Below, piece by piece: positions 1-6,300 of a DNA stretch of 8,028 bases. A program made the translations under genes and the position numbers. The notes under the pieces were generated by a model. That model searched no databases, was not told where the DNA came from, and saw only the letters and a list, made by a program, of their open reading frames with translations. The DNA is from UBA5186 sp040005095. Its GTDB lineage: Bacteria; Actinomycetota; Thermoleophilia; Gaiellales; Gaiellaceae. The stretch is from contig JBDTZN010000083.1 in NCBI GenBank assembly GCA_040005095.1, positions 1 through 8,028 of the forward strand. Direction: 5' to 3'. Numbering within the stretch: position 1 is the first letter of the stretch; each line of letters opens with the position of its first letter.

Positions 1-51
1 AACGCCGGCCTGTCACGCCGGAGGTCGCGGGTTCGAGTCCCGTCGCTCCCG
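1..51 (+). tRNA. tRNA-Asp (GUC), 3' portion; 5' half lies before the window
   Basis: The sequence folds as the 3' part of tRNA-Asp. The anticodon stem is CCGGC/GCCGG (5-9 and 17-21) around the loop CTGTCAC, with anticodon GTC. It is followed by variable loop AGGTC, T stem-loop GCGGG-TTCGAGT-CCCGT, the 3' acceptor strand CGCTCCC and discriminator G at 51. CCA is not encoded, as is common in Actinomycetota. The first bases (AAC then G) fit the 3' side of a GTTC/GAAC D stem, so the complete gene probably extends upstream of the window. Its 3' end doubles as one copy of the long direct repeat described separately. Isotype is certain; completeness cannot be judged here. Confidence 0.9.
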
Positions 52-52
52 T
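5..52 (+). repeat. Left copy of 48-bp direct repeat (attL-like, inside tRNA-Asp)
   Basis: Positions 5-52 are identical over 48 bp to 7916-7963. The repeat starts exactly at the first base of the anticodon stem and runs one base past the tRNA 3' end. Tyrosine integrases that target tRNA genes commonly recombine in this segment and restore the tRNA with the element's own copy. This copy retains the D-stem end (positions 1-4), so it belongs to the functional tRNA. The matching copy does not. Confidence 0.8.
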
Positions 53-94
53 AAACTTCCTGCAAATCAACTCTTTTTGTTGCCTCTTTGGGCG

Positions 95-117
95 CAAACG
101 ACCTCCGGTGTCGTTTG
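95..117. repeat. Inverted repeat, 8-bp arms, 7-nt loop
   Basis: CAAACGAC (95-102) and GTCGTTTG (110-117) are perfect reverse complements around the spacer CTCCGGT. No T-run follows on either side, so it is not a canonical terminator. It sits one base before the ATCCCGC repeat cluster, which makes a protein-binding role in recombination possible. This is inference only. Confidence 0.55.
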
Positions 118-183
118 ATCCCGCGCATATCCCGCACGCAAATGCCCGCAAGGAGCCGACCAGAGCCGACGATCCCCGCAACC
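118..183 (+). repeat. Left cluster of ATCCCCGC-type direct repeats (possible arm-type sites)
   Basis: Related heptamer/octamer motifs in the same orientation start at 118 (ATCCCGCG), 129 (ATCCCGCA), 142 (ATGCCCGCAAG) and 172 (ATCCCCGCAACC). Positions 119-135 match 7783-7799 at 16 of 17 bases, and 172-183 matches 7835-7846 perfectly. The two matched blocks are separated by 53 and 52 bp respectively, so the two ends share an imperfect block of about 65 bp. Repeats inside both ends of an att-flanked segment, in direct orientation, are what integrase arm-binding sites look like. No integrase is present to assign them to. Confidence 0.5.
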
Positions 184-328
184 GGTGGCGCCGGCCCAAG
201 CGACCGGAGGTCCTGCCGCCGCCGCGATAACGTAGCCGGCACGCCCGGAGAGGCCACGCTCGGGCGACCGCGCCGAGCGGTTCCACGGAGACCGCAGTCA
301 GCCCGCCGCGGGGTGATCCTGACGAGTC

Positions 329-345
329 GCCGGCGAATCGCCGGC
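329..345. repeat. Perfect dyad GCCGGCGA-A-TCGCCGGC
   Basis: GCCGGCGA (329-336) and TCGCCGGC (338-345) are exact reverse complements separated by one base. On the minus strand it lies just past the weak terminator downstream of the beta-helix gene. It could be part of transcription termination, an extruding palindrome or a dimeric protein site. High GC makes short palindromes of this type fairly common, so function is uncertain. Confidence 0.4.
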
Positions 346-351
346 CTACAG

Positions 352-374
352 AAAAAACCCGTTTCCAGGGCTTT
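352..374 (-). terminator. Weak rho-independent terminator for the minus-strand operon
   Basis: Reading the minus strand from 374 to 352 gives AAAGCCC, a loop TGGAAAC, then GGG and six T residues. The stem pairs CCC with GGG and flanking A with T, with one bulged G, and the T-tract is uninterrupted. It lies about 145 bp past the stop of the beta-helix gene, the last gene of the operon, in the right orientation. The short stem keeps confidence moderate. Confidence 0.4.
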
Positions 375-519
375 CTCCTGTCTGCTCCCGCCGACAAGTC
401 CGCCCAACGGCGCCAAGTGCCGCGCCCGTGATGCACCGGTGTTACACGAACTTGGCCCGGAAGACACCCGCCGACGAGCCCATGCGTAGTCTCGCCGGCG
501 GGCGACTCCACGGAAGTTG

Positions 520-2085
520 TCAGCAGCCGACGCAGTCGTCGGGCGTGTTCCCCGCGACGCGGCTGTCGGTCAGCGTGACTGGGAAGGTAGTGAAGATGCC
601 ACCACCTTGAATCGCGAGCCCGGTGCTCGCGCTGAGGGTGTTGCGGGTGACGCTCGTGTCGCGCAGTGTCAGTTGGACGGGTGGCCCGTCGGGGAGGTCG
701 CTGTTCCAGATGCCGCCGCCCCGGGCCGAGCCGGACGGGCCGGTTGCGCTCCCTGCGTTGTCGCTGACGCGGACGCCTCGCAGCTTGAGCAGTCCGGCGT
801 TGAGGATTCCGGCGCCCTGGACGGTTGCTGCGCCCGTCGATGTCGTGCTGCTTGCGAGGTTGCCGCTGACGATGCTGTCGGTGATGGTGACGGGCTGGTC
901 GGTGGCGGTGAGGATTGCCCCGGCCTGAGCCAGGGCTGTGCCGGTGGGAGCGACGGCGGTGACGCTGTTGCCTGTGAAGCGTGTGTTGCGGATCGTCGTC
1001 GGTCCCTCGACCTCGATGCCACCGGCGTCGAGGAAGACGCTGCCGACGGCTGTCCCAATCAGTCGGTTGTCGCTGATCGTGCTGTCGCGGAGCGTGAGCG
1101 CTCCGTCGTCGTCGATGCCGCCGCCGAACGCGATCAGGTCGCCGCCCGAGCTCGAGGCCAGGACGCTGTTGCGACTGATCGAGCTGTTCCGGATGGTGAC
1201 CAGGGTGCTCTCGTCGCCGCCGATCTTGATCCCGCCGGCCTGGGCGAGGACGCCGCCCGGTATGTCGGTCGGGAACGAGGTGGAGAATTCGACGCTGTTG
1301 CCGCTGATCGAGCTGTCGTCGATCGTGAGGGTGCTGCCGCGGCGCGTGAAGACGCCGCCGCCCTCGCCGAAGCGGCCGTTCGGCGGCGTCACGCGTGCGA
1401 CGTTCCCGCTGACGACGCTCCTGCTGAGCACCAGTATGGCCTGCCGCTCGTTCATGACACCGCCGCCGTCGGCGTCGCTGGCGACGTCCGAGCCTGCCTG
1501 GTTGTTCGTGACCAGGACGTTTCTGAGGGTCATCGTGCCCGCGTTGTCGATCCCGCCGCCGCTGCCGAGCGCAAACGCGCAAGGCCCGCCCGGACAGGGC
1601 GGCCCGATCGGCGCAGCGACGGTCGGCGCCGCCCGGTTGCCGGTGACGATGCTGTCTGCGATCGTCACGGTCGCGCCGAGGCCGCCGCTCGACGCCGGGA
1701 CGTAGACGCCGCCGCCGAGCGCCACGGTCGACGTATTGAGGCCGCCCGTGATCGTGACGCCGGAGATCGAGACCGTCGGCTCGCTCGCTGCGCCGGCAAC
1801 GCCGATCGTGAGGACGGGGCCGCCGCCGCTGATCACCGTCGCCTCGGCGCCAGCTCCCTCGAGTTGGATGCTCTTGTCGATGACGATCCCGCCGGTGTAG
1901 GTGCCGTGCCCGACGATGATCCGGTCGCCGTCCTGGGCCGCGTCGAGGGCGGACTCGATCGTCTGATAGCAGCCGTGTTGGCTTCCGACACAAAGGGGTG
2001 CTGCAGGACCTCGGCCGGCTCCCAGGCCTGCGGCGACGAGCGCGGCGGTCGAGATCGCGAGGATGGAGATAACGAGGGCTCGCAT
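520..2085 (-). CDS. Secreted right-handed parallel beta-helix (pectate-lyase-like fold) repeat protein, 521 aa
   Basis: The start is the ATG at 2085: AAAGGAGA lies 4 bases upstream, and a hydrophobic signal peptide begins there (MRALVISILAISTAALVAAG). A GTG-initiated extension from 2112 lacks these signs. Residues 41-64 hold the usual beta-helix opening, ending GDRIIVGHGTY. From about residue 80 to 515 there are about a dozen coils of the form GGGI...(L/V)T(L/I)RDS.IS.N, with asparagines at the turns as in Asn-ladder proteins. There are six cysteines in total: C32/C39, C164/C169 and C518/C521, the last pair at the extreme C-terminus (DDCVGC). No catalytic residue set of pectate lyases or other polysaccharide lyases can be recognised, so substrate and activity are unknown. 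An extracellular carbohydrate-binding, surface or structural role is possible. It is the last gene of the operon, 23 bp after the preceding stop. Confidence 0.85.
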   Translation of the reverse strand: MRALVISILAISTAALVAAGLGAGRGPAAPLCVGSQHGCYQTIESALDAAQDGDRIIVGHGTYTGGIVIDKSIQLEGAGAEATVISGGGPVLTIGVAGAASEPTVSISGVTITGGLNTSTVALGGGVYVPASSGGLGATVTIADSIVTGNRAAPTVAAPIGPPCPGGPCAFALGSGGGIDNAGTMTLRNVLVTNNQAGSDVASDADGGGVMNERQAILVLSRSVVSGNVARVTPPNGRFGEGGGVFTRRGSTLTIDDSSISGNSVEFSTSFPTDIPGGVLAQAGGIKIGGDESTLVTIRNSSISRNSVLASSSGGDLIAFGGGIDDDGALTLRDSTISDNRLIGTAVGSVFLDAGGIEVEGPTTIRNTRFTGNSVTAVAPTGTALAQAGAILTATDQPVTITDSIVSGNLASSTTSTGAATVQGAGILNAGLLKLRGVRVSDNAGSATGPSGSARGGGIWNSDLPDGPPVQLTLRDTSVTRNTLSASTGLAIQGGGIFTTFPVTLTDSRVAGNTPDDCVGC

Positions 2086-2108
2086 GGTGTCTCCTTTCGG
2101 GCGGGCTC

Positions 2109-2804
2109 TCAACCGACGAGGCGGAGCGAGCCGAGGATCTGGGTGGCTGAGTCGAGGAAGGCGGGAAACTGTCCGGGTGAAAGCGCGGCGGTTTCGAGGA
2201 AGATGACGACCGTCTTGCCTCTGACGTCGAGCACGAGCACTCGGAACAGCTCGCCGGCGTCGAAGGCGAAGGCGTCCGCGTAGAAGGTCGCCACGTGCAG
2301 CGAAGGGCTGAAGGGAACGAACACGTGCCCCTGTCCCTCGACGCGTCCGTCGAACTGGCTCCCACGCAAGCCGGCGATCGTGGCGGGCGTCGTCGGGCCG
2401 TAGCTGGCGCCGTGTCCCCGGGTTCGCAGGCCGGCGACGACCGCCCGGACGGAAGGCGTGCGGCCGTCTGCGGTGACGATCGTGATCGCGCCCCGCGCTC
2501 TCGCGACGGTGCCCTGGGAGAGCACGATCCAGCCGAAGGCCGACGTCGGCTGCTTGAACTGGCGCGACTGCCCCTGGCCGCCTCGCCAGCCGGCGGGGAC
2601 GGTGATGCGGAACCCGAGTGGGAACACCTTTGCCGTGTAGGTGCCGCTCTGCAGCGGCCGTGGCCCGTCGCCGCGCGGCGTGACGTCGTGGCGGGCCGAG
2701 CGTCCCGGCAGCGTCGGAAGCTCGCGCGGACCCGTCGCCAGCGCCGGCTCCGGCAGTCCCAGCAGCAGCGCGAGCAGGAATGCGGCAGGCATCAGCCGCC
2801 CCAT
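2109..2804 (-). CDS. Secreted protein of unknown function, 231 aa
   Basis: The ATG at 2804 is preceded by GGGAGG with 9 bases of spacing and begins a signal peptide (hydrophobic 6-19, probable cleavage after ALA at 21-23). The open frame continues upstream, but that part only reads the DUF4242 copies in a wrong frame. The mature part starts with a Pro/Arg-rich linker, then about residues 52-72 read SGTY.AKVFPLGFRITVPAGW. This 'GTY..F.P...TVPAGW' pattern recurs in secreted actinobacterial proteins of unknown function. A C-terminal strand/helix region ends AFLDSATQILGSLRLVG. There is no lipobox Cys, and no cysteine at all in the mature protein. It is probably an extracytoplasmic globular domain. 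It lies between the DUF4242 copies and the beta-helix gene, and the tight spacing (5 bp from the truncated copy's stop, 23 bp to the next start) implies co-transcription. Function is not recognised. Confidence 0.8.
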   Translation of the reverse strand: MGRLMPAAFLLALLLGLPEPALATGPRELPTLPGRSARHDVTPRGDGPRPLQSGTYTAKVFPLGFRITVPAGWRGGQGQSRQFKQPTSAFGWIVLSQGTVARARGAITIVTADGRTPSVRAVVAGLRTRGHGASYGPTTPATIAGLRGSQFDGRVEGQGHVFVPFSPSLHVATFYADAFAFDAGELFRVLVLDVRGKTVVIFLETAALSPGQFPAFLDSATQILGSLRLVG

Positions 2805-2809
2805 CTCGG

Positions 2810-2977
2810 TCAACCTCCCTCCCCCTCTGGCTCCACCCAGACGGTCTCGATCACGCGCTCGCAGAGAATGCCGGCGCGCTCGCTCGCGCGCTTGACCCGG
2901 CCGCGCGAGGTCGACTCGAACAGGCAGAGGACGAGCTCGTCGCGAGGGAGATACAAGGCCCCCCGGAAGCGGCGCAA
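2810..2977 (-). pseudogene. Truncated tandem copy of the DUF4242-like gene (C-terminal ~55 aa)
   Basis: On the minus strand the frame ending at the TGA 2812-2810 encodes RFRGALYLPRDELVLCLF, then ..VKRASERAGILCERVIETVWVEP. This parallels residues 38 to the end of the upstream full-length protein. The first ~37 residues, including the first beta strand (YTAKCFWPGV), are missing. In-frame stops lie just upstream (near 3000). A TTG at 2977 with GGAGG 5 bases upstream could start a 55-aa peptide, so expression is not excluded. The repeat unit is 204 bp: a 27-bp identical block at 2916-2942 recurs at 3120-3146, and ATG 2804 corresponds to ATG 3008. It is most likely a decaying duplicate. Confidence 0.7.
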
Positions 2978-3004
2978 CGCAGCCTCCGACAGCGATCAGC
3001 TGTC

Positions 3005-3286
3005 TCATCTCGGTCCTCCCTCTTTGGCGTCTGGCTCGACCCAGACGGTCTCGATGACTCGCTCGCAAGGCATGCCAGCGCGCTCGCTCGCCCGCTTGAC
3101 GGCCTGAGGTGTGGGCGATTCGAACAGGCAGAGGACGAGCTCGTCGCCGGGGAGGTAGAGCGCACCGCGGAAGCGCACCTGCTCGCTCGGAGCGGCGGCC
3201 CGAGCCGCCGAGAGCCGAAGCTCTTCCTCGGCCACCCCGGGCCAGAAGCATTTCGCCGTGTAGAGCACGGCCAGAGCCTGCGGCAC
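3005..3286 (-). CDS. DUF4242 / nickel-binding-protein-like small protein, 93 aa
   Basis: The protein resembles the DUF4242 family (ferredoxin-like alpha+beta fold; the Streptomyces member SCO4226 is a nickel-binding protein). Visible elements are a first strand VLYTAKCFWPGV (7-18), helix EEELRLSAARAA, strand RFRGALYLPGDELVLCLFES (39-57), helix PQAVKRASERAG (60-71), and last strand VIETVWVEP (77-85). The start is uncertain: GTG at 3286 (used here) or GTG at 3268, which gives MLYTAKCFWPGV. Neither has a strong Shine-Dalgarno; GGGAG occurs only 15-20 bases before 3286. The stop overlaps an ATG (ATGA at 3008-3005) that is a relic of the duplicated downstream start. It is probably cytoplasmic. It is the first gene of the minus operon and divergent from the BTAD-nSTAND1 gene. 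Metal binding is family-level inference; I cannot verify ligand residues. Confidence 0.75.
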   Translation of the reverse strand: MPQALAVLYTAKCFWPGVAEEELRLSAARAAAPSEQVRFRGALYLPGDELVLCLFESPTPQAVKRASERAGMPCERVIETVWVEPDAKEGGPR

Positions 3287-3363
3287 GCCGCTCTCAAACC
3301 GCTCCCAAAGAGCTCCCGGCGGCTTGTCAGCGCTCGCAAGTGCATCGAGACTGCGGTTCCGGC
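3287..3363. promoter_or_regulatory. Divergent intergenic region, probable bidirectional promoter
   Basis: This 77-bp segment separates the start of the minus operon from the ATG of the large plus-strand gene, so promoters for both must lie in or near it. On the plus strand TTGTCA (3324-3329) resembles a -35 box. A poor -10 (GAGACT, 3347-3352) follows at 17 bp, and the ATG comes 11 bp later, implying a very short or leaderless 5' end. The promoter assignment is weak. The 11-bp-spaced repeats within it are listed separately. Confidence 0.4.
3290..3318 (+). promoter_or_regulatory. Three heptamer direct repeats at 11-bp spacing, candidate BTAD/SARP-type operator
   Basis: GCTCTCA (3290-3296), GCTCCCA (3301-3307) and GCTCCCG (3312-3318) are in the same orientation with exactly 11-bp periodicity; the first two extend to GCTCYCAAA. 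SARP-family regulators (OmpR-type winged helix plus BTAD) are known to bind heptameric direct repeats separated by 4 bp, i.e. 11-bp periodicity, near the -35 region. The adjacent plus-strand gene encodes exactly such an N-terminus. A related GCTCGCA lies at 3332-3338, off the 11-bp phase and 8 bp before the candidate -10. Binding is inference. Confidence 0.45.
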
Positions 3364-6300
3364 ATGGAATCGCCTCGTCTCGAGTTCCGCATCCTTGGTC
3401 CGCTCACGGTTCGCCTGAACGGAGAGGTGGTCCACGCCGGCGGTCCGAAGCAGCGCGGGCTGCTCGCGCTCCTTCTGCTCAGCGCGAATCGCGTCGTCTC
3501 GCGTGAGCGGCTGATCGGCGAGCTCTTCGCCGACCAGAGCCCGAACTCGGCCGAGCACGCCCTCCACAACCACGTCTCGCGGCTTCGCAAGCTCCTGAGC
3601 CCTCTGCCGGCGAACGAGCCCCGTCTGGTCGCGCGGCCGCCCGGCTACCTGCTCAGGGTCGAGCCGGGGGAGCTCGACCTGGAGCGGTTCGAGCGGCTGT
3701 CCGCGGAAGGCCGCGAGGCGCTTGCCGGCGGCGATCCGGCCACCGCAGCGGTCGCGTTCCGCGCAGCCGAGGAGCTCTGGAGTGGGCGGCCGCTCGCCGA
3801 TCTCGAGTTCGAGCGGCTTGCGCGGGTCGAAGCCGAGCGGCTGGAGGAGCTGCGTCTCGCAGCGGTCGAGGAGCGGATCGACGCCGAACTGGCGCTCGCC
3901 AGACACCTCGGCCTCGTCCCCGAGCTCGAGGCGCTGATCGCCGACTACCCGTACCGTGAGCGCTTCCGGGCGCAGCTGATGCTCTCGCTCTACCGCTGCG
4001 GCCGCCAGGCCGAGAGCCTTGACGTCTACCGGCGCACGCGGAAGCTCCTCAACGACGAGCTCGGGCTCGAGCCCGCGCTCGAGATGCAGCAGCTCGAGCG
4101 CGCCATCCTCGTTCAGGACCCGGCGCTCGGCATCGCGACCGACGCGGGTGCCAACCCGGCCGAGACGGCCGCCACGCTCGTCTGCCCGTTCAAGGGGCTC
4201 GCCTCGTTCGAGGCGGCCGACGCGCCGTTCTTCTTCGGCCGCGAGCGGCTGATCGACGAGCTCCTGCCCCGACTCCAGGAAGCGCCCCTGCTCGCGATCA
4301 GCGGCCCATCCGGGATCGGCAAGTCGTCCCTGCTGCGCGCCGGGCTCCTGCCCCGGCTAAGCGGGGCACGTCACGTCGTCGTGCGGCCGGGCGAGCACCC
4401 GATCGCCGAGCTGCGCGGGGCGCTCGGCGGCGAGCTGCCGCAGGCGCTCGCACGCCTGCGGCCGGGCGAGCGGCTCCTGCTCGCCGTCGACCAGTTCGAG
4501 GAGGCGTTCTCGCCGTCGGTGACCGAGGCCGAGCGCCGTGCCTTCGTCGAGACGCTCGCCGAGGCCGCGTGGGATCCGGAGCGCAGGGCGTCGATCCTGA
4601 TCGCGCTGCGCGCCGACTTCTTCGGCCGCCTCGTCGCCTACCCCGAGCTCGCCGACCTCGTCGCCCCGAACCACGCCCTCGTCGGGCCGATGACAGCCTC
4701 CGAGCTGCGCCGCGCGATCGAAGGCCCCTGCGAGCGGGCCGGCCTCGCCGTCGAGGCCCCGCTCGTCGGCGCGCTCGTGGACGACATCGCCGGCGAGCTC
4801 GGCGGCCTGCCGCTGCTCTCAACGACGCTCGTCGACCTCTGGCACGACCGGGACGGTCGCACGCTCACGCTCGCGAGCTACGAGCGCTTCGGCGGCGTCC
4901 GCGGAGCGGTCGGCCGCCAGGCGGAAGCCGCGTTCCGGTCGCTCGACGAGGACAGCCGGCAGCTCGCCAAGTCGATCCTCCTCCGTCTCGTCGCCGGCGG
5001 AAAGGAGGGGGCCTTCAGACGCCAGCGCGTCGCACGCGCGCAGCTCGACGTCTGCGACGACGACCGCGTCGCACAGGTGCTCGCAACGCTCGTCGCGCAA
5101 CGGCTGCTCGTCGCCGACGACGGCACCGTCGAGCTCGTCCACGAGGCCCTGATCGAGCACTGGCCGAGGCTGTCGAGCTGGCTTGAGGAGGACCGCGAAG
5201 GCCGCCGCCTCCACGAGCACCTGACACAGGCGGCCTCGGACTGGGCGGCCAACGGCCGCGACCCGGGCGAGCTGTACCTCGGGGCGCGTCTGGCGGCGAC
5301 CCTCGCGTGGCTCGACAGCGCGGCCGAACGGCCGGCCCTGAACCGGCTCGAGGACGAGTTCCTCGACGCCAGCCGCGCCGCCGCGACCCGCGAGGCCGCA
5401 CGGCAGCGCCGGGCGAACAGATGGCTTCGCAGCCTCCTCGCAGCCGCGCTCGCCCTGCTCCTTGCCGCGCTCGCCGCGGGTTCGGTCGCCCTGCGCGAGC
5501 GGGGAACGGCGCGCGGGCAGGCCACCGCTGCGATCGCGCAGCGGCTCGGCGCGCAGGCACTCGCGGAGCCGCGCCTCGACCGCGCGCTCCTGCTCGCACG
5601 GGAAGGAGTGAACCTCGACGACTCGCTCGCAACGCGCAGCAACCTCCTGGCCACCCTGCTGCGCAGCCCTGCGGCGTTGGCTGTGCTTCGCGGCGGCGGG
5701 GCGCGGGTCCTCGACGACGCGCTCAGCCCGGAGGGCCGAATCCTGGCCGCGCGCAGTGACAACGGCAGCGTCACCTTCTTCGACCCGCGAATGCTCCGTG
5801 AGCACGGACCACGCTTCGCGAGCCCCGGCCTGATCAGCTACTGCGGAGCGATCGTTCGTCCGGTCCGAGCGCTCGCGTTCAGCACCGACGGCCGCACACT
5901 CGCCGTCGGCGACAGCGACGGCAAGCACTCGAAGCTCTACTTCGTCGACACGCGAACCCACCGGACACGCGCGCTGGTTCGCTCCGCGAACGCGGTCACG
6001 GCGGACGTCGCCTTCGCGGCGGACGGCCGCACCTTCGTCACAGGCGAGGCGGTCTCCTGCCACTCGTCGCCGCCCGCGCCGCCCGCCGAGATGATTGTGT
6101 TGCGACGCGTGACGGACGGTCGGGCGCTGCGGCGCTCGCGACCTATCCCCGGCGGACGCCTCGTCGGCTTTACGAACGATGGACGCTCGCTCCTCGTCAC
6201 GAGCGGCGAGACGACCTCGCTCCTGCTCGACGCGCGGACGCTCGAGCCGATCCGGAAGTTTCCGATCTCGGGTGCCGCGGCGCTCTCGCCCGTCGGCGAC

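Larger units (their letters stand above)
53..519. other. Non-coding region between tRNA-Asp and the minus-strand operon
   Basis: I see no convincing gene here. The open frames are short, Arg/Pro-rich and have no recognisable motif. The stretch holds a T-rich segment just after the tRNA (74-78), an 8-bp inverted repeat (95-117), a cluster of ATCCCGC-type repeats (118-183), a second perfect dyad (329-345) and a weak minus-strand terminator (352-374). In tRNA-integrated islands the integrase gene often sits beside the tRNA 3' end. No integrase or recognisable relic is present. Confidence 0.6.

Noticed and set aside
88..489. 133-aa plus-strand open frame beside the tRNA, checked as an integrase relic
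   Set aside because: It is Arg/Pro-rich, with no tyrosine or serine recombinase motif and no plausible ribosome-binding site. It overlaps the repeat cluster.
517..2283. 588-aa plus-strand open frame opposite the beta-helix gene
   Set aside because: It has an Asp/Arg/Ala-rich, low-complexity composition and no domain. It is the antisense of a well-supported signal-peptide repeat protein and typical of high-GC shadow frames.
2109..3251. Extending the secreted protein to 380 aa
   Set aside because: The added N-terminus is Arg-rich nonsense that reads the two DUF4242 copies out of frame. The ATG at 2804 has a Shine-Dalgarno and a signal peptide.
3324..3352. A confident sigma-70 promoter (TTGTCA with GAGACT at 17 bp)
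   Set aside because: The -10 matches the consensus at only three of six positions. I mention it only as a weak possibility within the divergent region.
3109..3363. Extending the BTAD-nSTAND1 protein upstream by 85 residues
   Set aside because: This part overlaps the coding sequence of the divergent DUF4242 gene and has no conserved sequence. The domain begins right after ATG 3364.
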